Notes: generated by a model not told the origin, from the sequence alone. 64,000 nt of DNA from an uncultured Clostridia bacterium (GCA_934757845.1 CAKVLQ010000002.1:62001-126000), one strand, 5' to 3'; shown: positions 1 to 8,241, numbered from the stretch's first letter. Translations and numbers: made by a program.

Positions 1-74
1 ATAGCATAAAATTTGAATTTCTTTCAAAATATACTCCCGATAGTCTATTTTATGGAAAAAATTTTTTTTGTGTT

Positions 75-105
75 AAAAAAAAGCCCACGGATAATTTCCG
101 CAGGC
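75..105 (-). terminator. Intrinsic terminator of the zinc-ribbon membrane protein gene
   Basis: Read on the minus strand, an 8-bp stem (two G-U pairs, arms 98-105 and 83-90) with a 7-nt loop is followed by a run of eight T. It lies just past the stop codon of the gene ending at 122. Confidence 0.75.
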
Positions 106-121
106 CATTTATTTTAAAATG

Positions 122-613
122 TTAGTTTAAAACATAACCACAATAAGGGCAGTTTGTTTTTTCATTTCCAACAACTTCAACTTTTGCACCACAACCATTG
201 CACATAACTGTTTGTTTCAAAATTTCGGCTTTTGAAAGAGTTTTGTTTTGGCTTTTAACAACATATTTTTTATCAATAATTTCATAACCAGTTAAATATC
301 TTTTTGAAATTAAGTGGTTAACCACACTTACCATTGTGTCAACATTTTTGTTGTTCAAACTTGCAAGTTTGTCAATTTCTTGAATGTTATCAAGCACAAT
401 TTGGTCACGAATAGATTTTTTAATTTTCATTTCGCCATAGTTTATCCACAAAATTGGGCAACCATAAAACCCCATAACGCACAAAATAATTCCGCAAACA
501 AGGATAGCAGTGGAAGATTTTGCACCCAAAATAATCATAACAATTCCGCAAGGAAGCATGATTGAAAATAATATTGAATAAATCAATAACCAAGTAACTC
601 GTCTGTTTAACAT
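122..613 (-). CDS. Two-TM membrane protein with C-terminal zinc ribbon
   Basis: A 163-residue protein of unknown function. Residues about 7-30 and 34-57 are two hydrophobic segments, so the N-terminus is a membrane hairpin. The middle (about 60-130) is charged and helical. The C-terminus carries a CxxC...CxxC zinc ribbon (CNGC and CPYC), a layout seen in many small Firmicutes membrane sensors or scaffolds. The ATG at 613 has no Shine-Dalgarno sequence, but a -10 TATAAT sits six bases upstream, so the mRNA is probably leaderless. It stands alone on the minus strand. Its role is unknown; PspC/SHOCT-like or DUF2614-type zinc-ribbon proteins are comparisons only. Confidence 0.7.
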   Translation of the reverse strand: MLNRRVTWLLIYSILFSIMLPCGIVMIILGAKSSTAILVCGIILCVMGFYGCPILWINYGEMKIKKSIRDQIVLDNIQEIDKLASLNNKNVDTMVSVVNHLISKRYLTGYEIIDKKYVVKSQNKTLSKAEILKQTVMCNGCGAKVEVVGNEKTNCPYCGYVLN

Positions 614-619
614 AATATA

Positions 620-648
620 ATTATATTCAAAATAGTAAAAAAAGTAAA
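620..648 (-). promoter_or_regulatory. Promoter of the zinc-ribbon membrane protein gene (leaderless)
   Basis: On the minus strand TTTACT (648-643) is separated by 17 bp from TATAAT (625-620). The ATG follows six bases after the -10 box, which places the transcription start at or next to the start codon. Confidence 0.65.
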
Positions 649-948
649 GAAAAAATATAAATAAAATTTATATTAAAAAATTGACATATAAACAATCATA
701 TATTTAAAATGTTTTTAGAGTTCTATTTGCGTCAAAAAAATGGAAAAATAAAAATTATTCTAGCCATTAATTAATTGTTTATTTCCTAAAATGTTTATAA
801 AATTATATTAGCAATCAAATAAAAATTAATCGTAAAACCAAAAAAAAGAAAAACATATAAAAAAGATTAAGAGCAAGACAAAAAAAGATAAATCACAAAA
901 CTTATATTTGTTGACAGAAAGGCATTAATGTGATAAACTATAATAGTT
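649..948. other. AT-rich intergenic region with a possible orphan promoter
   Basis: No credible ORF is visible. TTGACA at 681-686 followed 18 bp later by TAAAAT (705-710) could be a + strand promoter, but no gene or clear RNA follows before the tRNA at 949. Confidence 0.4.
911..939 (+). promoter_or_regulatory. Promoter of tRNA-Arg
   Basis: TTGACA (911-916), a 17-bp spacer, then TAAACT (934-939). The predicted transcription start is just ahead of the mature tRNA 5' end at 949. The nearby TATAAT at 939-944 is 22 bp from the -35 box and too close to the tRNA to be the main -10. Confidence 0.6.
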
Positions 949-1024
949 GACCTCATAGTAAAACTGGATATTACGGAGCCCTCCTAAGGCTTTGTTCTGG
1001 GTTCGAGTCCCGGTGGGGTCACCA
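949..1024 (+). tRNA. tRNA-Arg (anticodon CCU)
   Basis: A full 76-nt cloverleaf can be drawn. Acceptor 949-955 pairs with 1014-1020 (one G-U pair). The D stem is GTAA/TTAC with GG in its loop. The anticodon stem GAGCC/GGCTT holds the 7-nt loop 981-987 with anticodon CCT at 983-985. The variable region has four bases. The T stem CTGGG/CCCGG has a TTCGAGT loop. The discriminator is A1021 and the CCA end (1022-1024) is encoded. CCU reads the AGG arginine codon. It stands alone, not in a tRNA cluster. Confidence 0.95.
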
Positions 1025-1031
1025 AGGAACG

Positions 1032-1064
1032 AAAGGAAAGTCTTATTGGCTTTTCTTTTTGTTT
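1032..1064 (+). terminator. Weak intrinsic terminator after tRNA-Arg
   Basis: Arms 1032-1040 and 1050-1058 form a 9-bp A/T-rich stem with one G-U pair, followed by a short interrupted T tract. Confidence 0.45.
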
Positions 1065-1218
1065 ACAATGAAATTGAACTTTGGGTTTATGTAGTTATTA
1101 ATTGATAATTGCTAATGCAAAAATTAAGTGTAAATTTTTATCAATTTTAAAACAATATTAAAAAAATTAATGCAAATATTAAAAAAGTATGTTATAATAT
1201 ATTGTTATAGGAGATTTT

Positions 1219-1671
1219 ATGGCTTTAAGAAACATAGTTTATAGTGATGACAGTTTAATAAGAAAGAAAAGCAAGGTTGTAACCGAATTTGACGAAAACC
1301 TTGATATTTTGCTTGATGATATGAAAGAAACAATGCGTCATAATGACGGCGTTGGTCTTGCTGCGGTTCAGGTTGGCGTTTTAAAAAGAGTTGTTGTTAT
1401 TGAAGCGTGCGGGCAATATTTTGAATTAATCAACCCAAAAATTTTAAGTCAAGAAGGCTCTCAATGTGGTGTTGAAGGTTGTTTGAGTGTTAAAAATATT
1501 ACTGGTGAAGTTATAAGACCAAACAAAATAACTGTTAATGCTCAAAATCGTTATGGCGACAATATGGTTTTTACTCTTGAAGGTTTGCTTGCTGTTGTTG
1601 TTTGTCATGAAGTTGACCACCTTGACGGAATTTTGTTTATTGACAAAATGATAAAAAAAGTTGAAAAATAA
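1219..1671 (+). CDS. def: Peptide deformylase
   Basis: Removes the N-formyl group from nascent proteins in the cytoplasm, using a metal ion. All three family motifs are visible: GVGLAAVQ (residues 44-51), EGCLS with the metal ligand C88, and HEVDH (130-134), whose two His are metal ligands and whose Glu is catalytic. At 150 residues it is slightly short but complete. TATAAT at 1193-1198 and a GGAG ribosome binding site precede the ATG. fmt, the enzyme that adds the formyl group, follows after a terminator, the usual def-fmt pairing. Confidence 0.95.
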   Translation: MALRNIVYSDDSLIRKKSKVVTEFDENLDILLDDMKETMRHNDGVGLAAVQVGVLKRVVVIEACGQYFELINPKILSQEGSQCGVEGCLSVKNITGEVIRPNKITVNAQNRYGDNMVFTLEGLLAVVVCHEVDHLDGILFIDKMIKKVEK

Positions 1672-1704
1672 AACCACAAAAATTTTTTTTGTGTGGTTTT
1701 TTTG
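1671..1704 (+). terminator. Intrinsic terminator between def and fmt
   Basis: Perfect 8-bp stem (arms 1671-1678 and 1692-1699) followed by T residues to 1704. It overlaps the last base of the def stop codon, so fmt expression depends on readthrough or on a separate start. Confidence 0.75.
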
Positions 1705-1718
1705 TTTTTGGAGAAGTT

Positions 1719-2663
1719 ATGAAGATAGTTTTTTTTGGCTCACCAGATTTTTCTGGGTTGGTGCTTGAAAGTTTGATAAATTCAAAACATCAAGTTGTTG
1801 GTGTTGTTACAAATGAAGATAAAAAGGTTGGAAGAAAACAAATTTTAACCAAAACTCCTGTTAAAATTATTGCAGAAAATCATAATATACCTGTTTTTCA
1901 ATTTCATAAAATTAGGCTTGAAGGATATGAAACACTTAAAAGTTTGAATGCAGATATTTTTATAACTTGTGCTTATGGACAAATTATAAGCAAACAAATT
2001 TTGGAGTGCGCTAAATTTGGCACAATTAATGTTCATTTTTCACTTTTGCCAGCATATCGTGGTGCAAGCCCAGTTCAAAGTGCTCTTTTGCAAGGCGAAA
2101 AAATAACAGGCGTTACAATTATGCGAACAGATGAAGGCATCGACACGGGTGATATTATTTGTCAAAAATCTCTTGAAATTGAAAGTGCTGATAATGCTCA
2201 AACTCTTTTAAACAAACTTGCAATTCTTGGTGTTTCAATGCTTGGCGGGGTGCTTGAAAGTTTTGAAAATGGCACAATCAAATTCACAAAACAAGGCGAT
2301 AATTTTTCTTATTTTGGAACAATCAAAAAAGAAGACGGACTTATTGATTTTGGAAAAAATAGCACGCAGATTGAAAACAAAGTTAAAGCTCTTTATTTGT
2401 GGCCCAATGCTTATGCATTTTTAAACGGAAAAACTTTAAAAATATTTAAGGCAAATGCTTTTGAATTTTGTGCAAGCAAAAATTATAATTTGGGTGAAAT
2501 TGTTTTGGCAGACAAAACTGGTCTTATTGTGGCTTGTGGAAACAACACATTTTTGAAAATTGACGAACTTCAACTTGAAGGTGGGAAAAGGCTTTTTTAT
2601 AAAGACTTTTTGAATGGAAATAAAAATTTATTAGGAACAATTTTGAATGGAAACTTTGCTTAA
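1719..2663 (+). CDS. fmt: Methionyl-tRNA formyltransferase
   Basis: Formylates initiator Met-tRNA with 10-formyl-tetrahydrofolate. The N-terminal Rossmann-like domain contains the family signature SLLPAYRGASPVQ followed by DEGIDTGD, and a C-terminal tRNA-binding domain follows. It has 314 residues, normal for the family. The ATG at 1719 is preceded by GGAGAA. A longer reading from TTG at 1689 would begin inside the terminator and is rejected. Its 3' end overlaps rlmN by 17 bp, suggesting translational coupling. Confidence 0.95.
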   Translation: MKIVFFGSPDFSGLVLESLINSKHQVVGVVTNEDKKVGRKQILTKTPVKIIAENHNIPVFQFHKIRLEGYETLKSLNADIFITCAYGQIISKQILECAKFGTINVHFSLLPAYRGASPVQSALLQGEKITGVTIMRTDEGIDTGDIICQKSLEIESADNAQTLLNKLAILGVSMLGGVLESFENGTIKFTKQGDNFSYFGTIKKEDGLIDFGKNSTQIENKVKALYLWPNAYAFLNGKTLKIFKANAFEFCASKNYNLGEIVLADKTGLIVACGNNTFLKIDELQLEGGKRLFYKDFLNGNKNLLGTILNGNFA

Positions 2664-3690
2664 TTTTAGTTTGGAAGAAATGGAAAAAATAATTGTTGGC
2701 TTTGGCGAAGCAAAATTTCGTGCTGGTCAAGTTTTTAATGGGCTTTATCTTGGAAAAAGTTTTAATGAAATTTCAACTTTAAGCACCAACTTAAAAACTT
2801 TTTTGCAACAAAATTATTACAGTCAGCCACTTTCAATTTTAGATTATAAACTTTCGAAAGACGGAACGGTTAAATTTGTTTTAAAAACTCTTGACAATAA
2901 TATTATTGAAAGTGTTTTGATGAAATATGAATATGGCTATACATTGTGCGTTACAACTCAAATTGGTTGCAATATGCATTGCAAATTTTGTGCCAGCGGA
3001 CTAAATGGCAAAGTTAGAGATTTGTCTTGTGGCGAAATTTTGGCAGAAGTTATTTTGGCAAACAAGTTTTTAGACGGAAAACTTGGCGAAAAGCGAAAGA
3101 TAACTAACATAGTTTTGATGGGAAGTGGCGAACCACTTGATAATTATGATAATTGCACCAAATTTATAAAATTAGTTGGTTTTGAAAAAGGTTTTAATAT
3201 TTCACAGCGGAACATTTCACTTTCTACCTGTGGAATAGTTGAAAATATTTACAAACTTGCAGATGACGGATTTAAAGTTACTTTAACCATAAGTTTGCAC
3301 GCAACAAATGATGAAGCCCGAAAACAAATTATGCCAATCGCTAGGCGTTATACAATAAAAGATATTTTAACCGCTTGTGAATATTATTACCAAAAAACAA
3401 ATCGAAGAATTGTGTTTGAATATACTTTGATTAAAGGTGTTAATGACGATTTGAATGAGTGCAATCGTATTCAAAATTTGTTTAAACGCTATAAAATGCA
3501 ATATCACTTTAACATTATTGCCTTAAACGAAAATGACGGCATGACAACTTTGACTTCAACAGGAAGGGAATATGCTCGAAAGTTTACAAATTATCTTTCA
3601 AAACTTGGGGTTTCTGCAAGTTTAAGGCGAACACTTGGAGAAGATATTGAAGGGGCTTGTGGAATGCTTCGCCAAAAATACCTAAAATAG
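2647..3690 (+). CDS. rlmN: 23S rRNA A2503 / tRNA A37 C2-methyltransferase (radical SAM)
   Basis: RlmN methylates C2 of A2503 in 23S rRNA (and A37 of some tRNAs) using two SAM molecules and a 4Fe-4S cluster. The cluster motif CNMHCKFC is present near residue 105, followed by the SAM-binding GSGEP motif. The conserved C-terminal Cys that carries the transferred methyl lies in EGACGM close to the end. It has 347 residues, full length. The start lies inside the 3' end of fmt, with AGGA about ten bases upstream. Confidence 0.95.
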   Translation: METLLNFSLEEMEKIIVGFGEAKFRAGQVFNGLYLGKSFNEISTLSTNLKTFLQQNYYSQPLSILDYKLSKDGTVKFVLKTLDNNIIESVLMKYEYGYTLCVTTQIGCNMHCKFCASGLNGKVRDLSCGEILAEVILANKFLDGKLGEKRKITNIVLMGSGEPLDNYDNCTKFIKLVGFEKGFNISQRNISLSTCGIVENIYKLADDGFKVTLTISLHATNDEARKQIMPIARRYTIKDILTACEYYYQKTNRRIVFEYTLIKGVNDDLNECNRIQNLFKRYKMQYHFNIIALNENDGMTTLTSTGREYARKFTNYLSKLGVSASLRRTLGEDIEGACGMLRQKYLK

Positions 3691-3732
3691 GGCAAAAAAA
3701 ACTTCGCAATACTGCGTTAACTGAAAAACGAG

Positions 3733-4094
3733 CCAAAATGGTCATGTATTTATATACACTCCCACTTTGGCTCATTTTTCGAGCCTTGTCTTGCTTGTTT
3801 TTTTGCTCTATTTATATTTAAAGTTTGTGTTGGCAATTTGAAAAAGTGCTTGTAGCACCTTGTGGCATTTTTTGAGCCTAGCACTGCTTGTTTTTTAAAC
3901 TAACTTATATTATTTCTTTAAAATGTAAAAGTGCCTGTGGCACCCAAAATGGTCATTTATTTATATACACTCTCACTTTGGCTCATTTTTCGAGCCTTGT
4001 CTTGCTTGTTCTTTTGCTCTATTTATATTTAAAGTTTGTGTGGGCAATTTGTTTAAAATTAAATGTAAAAAGTGCCTGTGGCACCTTATGCAAA
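3733..4094. repeat. Intergenic direct repeats of about 108 bp with GTGCC-TGT-GGCAC hairpins
   Basis: Segment 3733-3840 recurs at 3944-4051 with only four substitutions in 108 bases. Between them (about 3866-3944) lies a degenerate partial copy. Each unit ends in a short hairpin whose best form is GTGCC-TGT-GGCAC (3841-3860, 3928-3944, 4069-4085). Each full copy also contains GGCTC-N7-GAGCC, and GAGCCAAA/TTTGGCTC inverted arms flank the first copy. No reading frame is conserved between copies. The region fills the gap between rlmN and the convergent gene ending at 4095, and it carries no recognisable gene. Confidence 0.85.
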
Positions 4095-4550
4095 TTAATC
4101 TTGGCTTACAAAAAACTGCTTTAAACTTTCAACAAATTCTTCATTTGTGGAAATAAGTTTTTTTATCAAATTTATTTCATCAAGGTCAGAAAAAATTAAA
4201 AATGAATATAATTTAGGGTTTGTTTCGCAAATAGTAAGATACAAAATTTCGGCAATTTCAAATGTCGATTTTTTTGTTAAGTTTGCAATTTTTAGTGATA
4301 TGATATTTTGATATTTATCAAAAAAATTTGCTTCTTCAATCTCTCTATTATATGATTTTATCAACATCTTGCATTCGTCAATAATAACTCCATATTGTTG
4401 CACAAAATTTGCACATAAGTTTTTAAATTTTTCGGGTTTAATTTCAAGCAAAAAGTTGTCAATAGTCTTTTCAATTTGTTTTGCAATTTGGTATGACGAA
4501 TTTATTATGTTTACGCTATTAGAATTATCCATATTCAGTATTTTTGGCAT
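4095..4550 (-). CDS. Hypothetical protein, mostly helical
   Basis: About 151 residues, rich in Lys, Ile, Asn and Glu, predicted all-helical and soluble with no signal peptide or membrane segment. No family is recognised. Alternative starts are ATG 4550 and ATG 4532; neither has a Shine-Dalgarno sequence. The reading frame is long and uninterrupted, and the composition matches neighbouring genes. It faces away from the cyclase gene (start 4602), so the two may share a divergent promoter region. Confidence 0.55.
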   Translation of the reverse strand: MPKILNMDNSNSVNIINSSYQIAKQIEKTIDNFLLEIKPEKFKNLCANFVQQYGVIIDECKMLIKSYNREIEEANFFDKYQNIISLKIANLTKKSTFEIAEILYLTICETNPKLYSFLIFSDLDEINLIKKLISTNEEFVESLKQFFVSQD

Positions 4551-4601
4551 CAATTTGTTTTTTATGCAATAATTTTACTAATTTGGCAAAAAATAATCTT
4601 G

Positions 4602-5855
4602 ATGAGCAAAGATTTAGTTTTGTTGTTATACACAATTTTAATTTCGCTTTTTGTGGTTGTTTTGTTAACCATGCTTTTTTATGTTTTTAACAAAAAAGTG
4701 CTTTCAAAATTAAAGTTGAGTTTAAAACTTTGTTTTTATATTGCAATTTATTCCATATTTTTGATGATAACTGAATATTTTGTTGTTGACTATTTTTCAA
4801 ACAATTATCAAATTTCAAAATATACAAATTGGGTTTTGTGTGGCGTGTTTGTGGTTTATTTTTTGCTTGTTTTTTTAACACTTATAATAAATTTACACCC
4901 ACTAAAAAACATTGAAAAAAACACTAAAAAACTTGCAAGTGGGGCAAAAAAATTAAGTGATGAAATTTCTGGAAGCAAAGAATTCGACAAAATTGAGCAA
5001 AACCTTAATGACATTAAAAACAAAGGAATATCAAGTGAAGAATATAAACTTAAATTAAAGCAAGAATATTACAAATTTGTTCCACGAGAATTTTATGACT
5101 ATTTGGGAAAAAACGAAGTTTTTGAACTAACGCTTGGCGAGAATGTTCAAAAAGATGTTACAATTTTGTTTATTGATATAAGAAGAAGTTACAAAACGAG
5201 TGAAAGTTTAAGTTTGGACGACAACTTTAAGTTTATTAACAATTATTTAAGCACTGTTGGCGAAAGTGTTAGAGAAAACCACGGCTTTATTGACAAATTT
5301 TTGGGAGATGGTGTTCTTGCGGTGTTTTTAAGTGAACAAGATGCACTAACTTGCTCAACAAAACTTGCTAACAAGTTTGAAAATATAAATTTAGTAAGCC
5401 TTGGCGAAGATAAAATTAAATATGGAATTGGTATTCACAGCGGGAAAGTTGTTATTGGCGTTGTTGGCGAAAAAGAAAGGTTAACTCCAACCATAATAAG
5501 CGATAGTGTTAATCTTGCTTATAAAATTGAAAGTTTAAACAAAATTTTTATGTCTAACATTTTGTTCACAAAAGAAGTTTTGAACAATCTTCCAAAAAGT
5601 TTTGAAATAAATTATAGATATGTTGGCACTGTAAACATCGACGACTATGGTGTTTCGGTTTTTGAAAACCTTGACGGATTTGTTGGGGCAAACAAAACAG
5701 CATATTTAAAAACCAAATTAATTTTTGAAACCGCAGTTAGAAATTTTGAAGAAAAAAATTATAAAAAGGCTCGCAAATTGTTTATTGATGTTTTGAAAAT
5801 AAATGATGACGATAATCTTTCAAAATTTTATTTAAAAAAATGCAAAATAATATAA
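4602..5855 (+). CDS. Membrane-anchored class III adenylate/guanylate cyclase
   Basis: Makes a cyclic nucleotide, most likely cAMP if active. Three membrane segments (about residues 5-29, 45-64, 78-98) and a linker lead to a class III catalytic domain at about 180-355, then a TPR-like tail. Both metal-binding Asp are present (IDIRR and GDGVLAVF), as is the base-recognition Lys in DKFLGD. The second base-recognition position is Thr (LTPTIIS), the class IIIb pattern. The transition-state Asn is kept (SVNLA), but the partner Arg is Lys (NLAYK), so activity may be low or altered. The start is ATG 4602 with no clear ribosome binding site. It is a single-gene unit ended by the hairpin at 5855. Confidence 0.85.
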   Translation: MSKDLVLLLYTILISLFVVVLLTMLFYVFNKKVLSKLKLSLKLCFYIAIYSIFLMITEYFVVDYFSNNYQISKYTNWVLCGVFVVYFLLVFLTLIINLHPLKNIEKNTKKLASGAKKLSDEISGSKEFDKIEQNLNDIKNKGISSEEYKLKLKQEYYKFVPREFYDYLGKNEVFELTLGENVQKDVTILFIDIRRSYKTSESLSLDDNFKFINNYLSTVGESVRENHGFIDKFLGDGVLAVFLSEQDALTCSTKLANKFENINLVSLGEDKIKYGIGIHSGKVVIGVVGEKERLTPTIISDSVNLAYKIESLNKIFMSNILFTKEVLNNLPKSFEINYRYVGTVNIDDYGVSVFENLDGFVGANKTAYLKTKLIFETAVRNFEEKNYKKARKLFIDVLKINDDDNLSKFYLKKCKII

Positions 5856-5884
5856 AAAAACCGTTGACAAGAATGGTTTTTTTT
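5855..5884 (+). terminator. Terminator of the cyclase gene, overlapping the ylxM promoter
   Basis: AAAAAACC (5855-5862) pairs with GGTTTTTT (5875-5882) and T residues follow. The loop contains the TTGACA -35 box of the next operon. Confidence 0.65.
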
Positions 5885-5892
5885 AATATAAT
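5864..5892 (+). promoter_or_regulatory. Consensus promoter of ylxM-ffh
   Basis: TTGACA (5864-5869), 17-bp spacer, TATAAT (5887-5892). The -35 box lies in the loop of the upstream terminator hairpin. Confidence 0.8.
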
Positions 5893-5925
5893 AAGTTCGT
5901 AAGGTAAAAAAGCCTTATTTAAGTT

Positions 5926-6240
5926 ATGAATTTAGAAAAATCAATAGAATTATCAAATGTTTACAGTTTTTATAAAAACTTGTTAACAAAAAAACAGCAA
6001 GAAATTTTTGAAAGTTATTATTACAAAGATTTTGGCTTAACCGAAATTGCACAAAACCAAGGCATAACAAAGCAAACGGTTTTGGACACGCTAAAAAAAA
6101 CCGAAAAAAATTTGAAAGAGTTTGATGAAAAACTTAAACTTACAAAAATTTTTATAAGTCAAGAAAATTTGATTAATGAAATTAAGCAAAGCAAAAATTT
6201 GCAAAAACTAGATGAAATTTTGAATTTGTGGGAGAGTTAA
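5926..6240 (+). CDS. ylxM: YlxM/UPF0122 helix-turn-helix protein
   Basis: A 104-residue cytoplasmic protein of the YlxM family. In streptococci YlxM modulates the SRP GTPases, and the gene is almost always next to ffh. A sigma-like HTH spans about residues 22-60 (LTKKQQEIFESYY...LTEIAQ...TKQTVLDTLKK). The C-terminal half is a charged helix. The stop codon directly abuts the ffh start, so the two are one operon from the consensus promoter at 5864. Confidence 0.9.
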   Translation: MNLEKSIELSNVYSFYKNLLTKKQQEIFESYYYKDFGLTEIAQNQGITKQTVLDTLKKTEKNLKEFDEKLKLTKIFISQENLINEIKQSKNLQKLDEILNLWES

Positions 6241-7560
6241 ATGGCACTATTTTCAAGTTTGAGTGAACGAATTGGAAGAATTTTTTCAAAAATGTCTAAT
6301 CGTGGAAAACTAACTGAATATGAAATTAAAGATGCGATGCGAGAAATTAGAGTTGCACTTTTAGAGGCCGATGTTAACTTTTTGGTTGTTAAAGATTTGA
6401 TAAACAAAATAACTGAAAAAGCCCTTGGCGAGCAAATTTTAAAAAGTTTAACTCCAACTCAACAAGTAATAAAAATTGTTAATGAAGAATTAACAAATTT
6501 GATGGGAAGTGTTAACAGCAAACTCAATTCAAGTTCAACTCCGCCAAACATAATTATGCTTTGCGGTCTTCAAGGTGCAGGAAAAACCACAACGGTTGGA
6601 AAACTTGCTTTGATGCTAAAAAAACAAGGCAAAAAAGTGTTGACGGTTGGTCTTGATATTTATAGACCTGCGGCAATAAACCAACTTAAAGTTGTAAGTT
6701 CTAACGCTGGTGTTGAATGCTTTGAAAAAGGCACTCAAAACCCAGTTAAAACTGCAAATGAAGCAATAGAGTTTGCTTTGAAACATGGTTATGACACTGT
6801 GATATTAGACACGGCCGGCAGGCTTTCGATTGACGAAGATTTGATGAACGAATTAAAGTCGATAAAACAAAAAGTTAACCCAACCGAAATTTTGCTTACT
6901 GTTGACAGTATGACAGGTCAAGAAGCGGTGAATGTTGCAAAAACTTTTGACGAATATCTTGACATTACTGGCGTTGTGCTTACCAAACTAGACGGCGACA
7001 CAAGGGGCGGTGCAGCTCTTTCAATTAAAGCCGTTGTTAACAAGCCAATTAAGTTTTGCTGTGTTGGTGAAAAAATTGGCGACATAGAACCTTTTTATCC
7101 TGACCGTATGGCTTCAAGGATTTTGGGAATGGGCGATGTGTTAACGCTAATTGAAAAAGCACAACAAGCGGTAACAGAAGAAGAAGCCAAAAAAATGGAA
7201 GAAAAATTCAAAAAGAACAAATTTGACTTTGAAGACTATTTGGTTCAATTTGAAAATCTTAAAAAGATGGGAAGCCTAAAAGACATAATGGCAATGATTC
7301 CTGGGCTTTCAAGCAAAGCCAAAATGATTGACAGCATTGATGAAAAGGCTCTTGCCAAAAACAAGGCAATAATTCAAAGCATGACAATAGAAGAAAGGCG
7401 AAATCCTGATTTGATTAAAGGCTCTCGCCGAAAACGAATTTGCAGTGGAAGTGGCACAACAATTCAAGAAGTTAATGCTCTTTTAAAGCAATTTGAACAA
7501 ACAAAGGAAATGATGAAACAATTTAATAACAAAAAGGGTTTCAAAAAGTTTCCATTTTAA
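6241..7560 (+). CDS. ffh: Signal recognition particle protein Ffh
   Basis: SRP54 GTPase that binds signal sequences and 4.5S RNA and delivers ribosomes to FtsY at the membrane. The order is N domain (1-90), G domain with P-loop GLQGAGKTTT, DTAGRL and TKLDGDTRGGA, then the methionine-rich M domain with the RNA-binding motif near RRKRICSGSG. It has 439 residues, normal length. The ribosome binding site GGAGAG is within the end of ylxM. Confidence 0.97.
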   Translation: MALFSSLSERIGRIFSKMSNRGKLTEYEIKDAMREIRVALLEADVNFLVVKDLINKITEKALGEQILKSLTPTQQVIKIVNEELTNLMGSVNSKLNSSSTPPNIIMLCGLQGAGKTTTVGKLALMLKKQGKKVLTVGLDIYRPAAINQLKVVSSNAGVECFEKGTQNPVKTANEAIEFALKHGYDTVILDTAGRLSIDEDLMNELKSIKQKVNPTEILLTVDSMTGQEAVNVAKTFDEYLDITGVVLTKLDGDTRGGAALSIKAVVNKPIKFCCVGEKIGDIEPFYPDRMASRILGMGDVLTLIEKAQQAVTEEEAKKMEEKFKKNKFDFEDYLVQFENLKKMGSLKDIMAMIPGLSSKAKMIDSIDEKALAKNKAIIQSMTIEERRNPDLIKGSRRKRICSGSGTTIQEVNALLKQFEQTKEMMKQFNNKKGFKKFPF

Positions 7561-7618
7561 CATTGATTAATTTTTTTAACAAAAATTAATATATACAAAC
7601 TATAAAAGGAGAAAATTT

Positions 7619-7867
7619 ATGGCAGTTAAAATTAGATTAACAAGATTAGGAGACAAGAAAAATCCATTTTACAGAGTGGTAGTTGCAGATTCTCGTTATC
7701 CTCGTGATGGCAGATTTATTGAAATTCTTGGAACTTATAATCCGCTAAAAGAACCAGTTGAAATCAAAATTGACAACGAAAAAGCCGCTGAATGGATTAA
7801 GAAAGGTGCAAAACCTACTGAAACCGCTCACGCAATTTTGGTTAAAAGTGGCGCAATAGAAAAATAA
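7619..7867 (+). CDS. rpsP: 30S ribosomal protein S16
   Basis: An 82-residue ribosomal protein beginning with the typical VKIRLTRLGDKKNPFYR and continuing through the family's GxYNP motif. AAAGGAG precedes the ATG. The rpsP-khpA-rimM-trmD order is the standard Firmicutes arrangement. Confidence 0.97.
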   Translation: MAVKIRLTRLGDKKNPFYRVVVADSRYPRDGRFIEILGTYNPLKEPVEIKIDNEKAAEWIKKGAKPTETAHAILVKSGAIEK

Positions 7868-7886
7868 GCAATAAGGAGAAGTTTTT

Positions 7887-8120
7887 ATGGAAGAACTTGT
7901 AACCTACATTGTAAAATCGCTTGTTAACAACAAAGACGATGTTAAAGTTGAAAGCGTCGCTGAAAATGAAAACACTGTTATTATAAAAGTAACTGTTAAT
8001 CCTGACGATTTGGGAAAAGTTATTGGAAAAAACGGCAAAATTGCAAATTCTATTAGGGCGATTGTAAAAAGTGCACAACTAAACAACAATGTAAAATATT
8101 TCGTTAAAATAATGGAATAA
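7887..8120 (+). CDS. khpA: KH-domain RNA-binding protein KhpA (YlqC)
   Basis: A 77-residue single type II KH domain with the GKNGK (GxxG) loop. In other Firmicutes KhpA pairs with KhpB and binds RNAs linked to cell elongation and division. AAGGAG lies before the ATG, 19 bp after rpsP, and a strong terminator follows. Confidence 0.93.
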   Translation: MEELVTYIVKSLVNNKDDVKVESVAENENTVIIKVTVNPDDLGKVIGKNGKIANSIRAIVKSAQLNNNVKYFVKIME

Positions 8121-8125
8121 AAAAT

Positions 8126-8154
8126 ATCACCAATTTTTGTTGGTGATTTTTTTT
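8126..8154 (+). terminator. Intrinsic terminator after khpA
   Basis: ATCACCAA (8126-8133) pairs perfectly with TTGGTGAT (8140-8147), followed by eight T. Confidence 0.9.
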
Positions 8155-8205
8155 GTTTATAAGAAAACATTTTATGTCATCACTTTTTGTTTTTGGAAAA
8201 ATAAT

Positions 8206-8234
8206 TTGTAATATATATGTTTTTTTGATATAAT
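8206..8234 (+). promoter_or_regulatory. Promoter of rimM-trmD (leaderless)
   Basis: TTGTAA (8206-8211), 17 bp, TATAAT (8229-8234), then seven bases to the rimM ATG. There is no ribosome binding site. Confidence 0.65.
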
Positions 8235-8241
8235 AAAAATT

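Noticed and set aside
314..565. 83-codon + strand frame
   Set aside because: Antisense shadow of the zinc-ribbon membrane protein gene, with no ribosome binding site.
681..710. TTGACA-18-TAAAAT promoter-like sequence
   Set aside because: No gene or RNA structure follows within 230 bp; chance occurrence is plausible in AT-rich DNA.
3888..4124. 78-codon frame across the intergenic repeats
   Set aside because: It runs through the direct repeats and hairpins, and the frame is not shared by the other copy.
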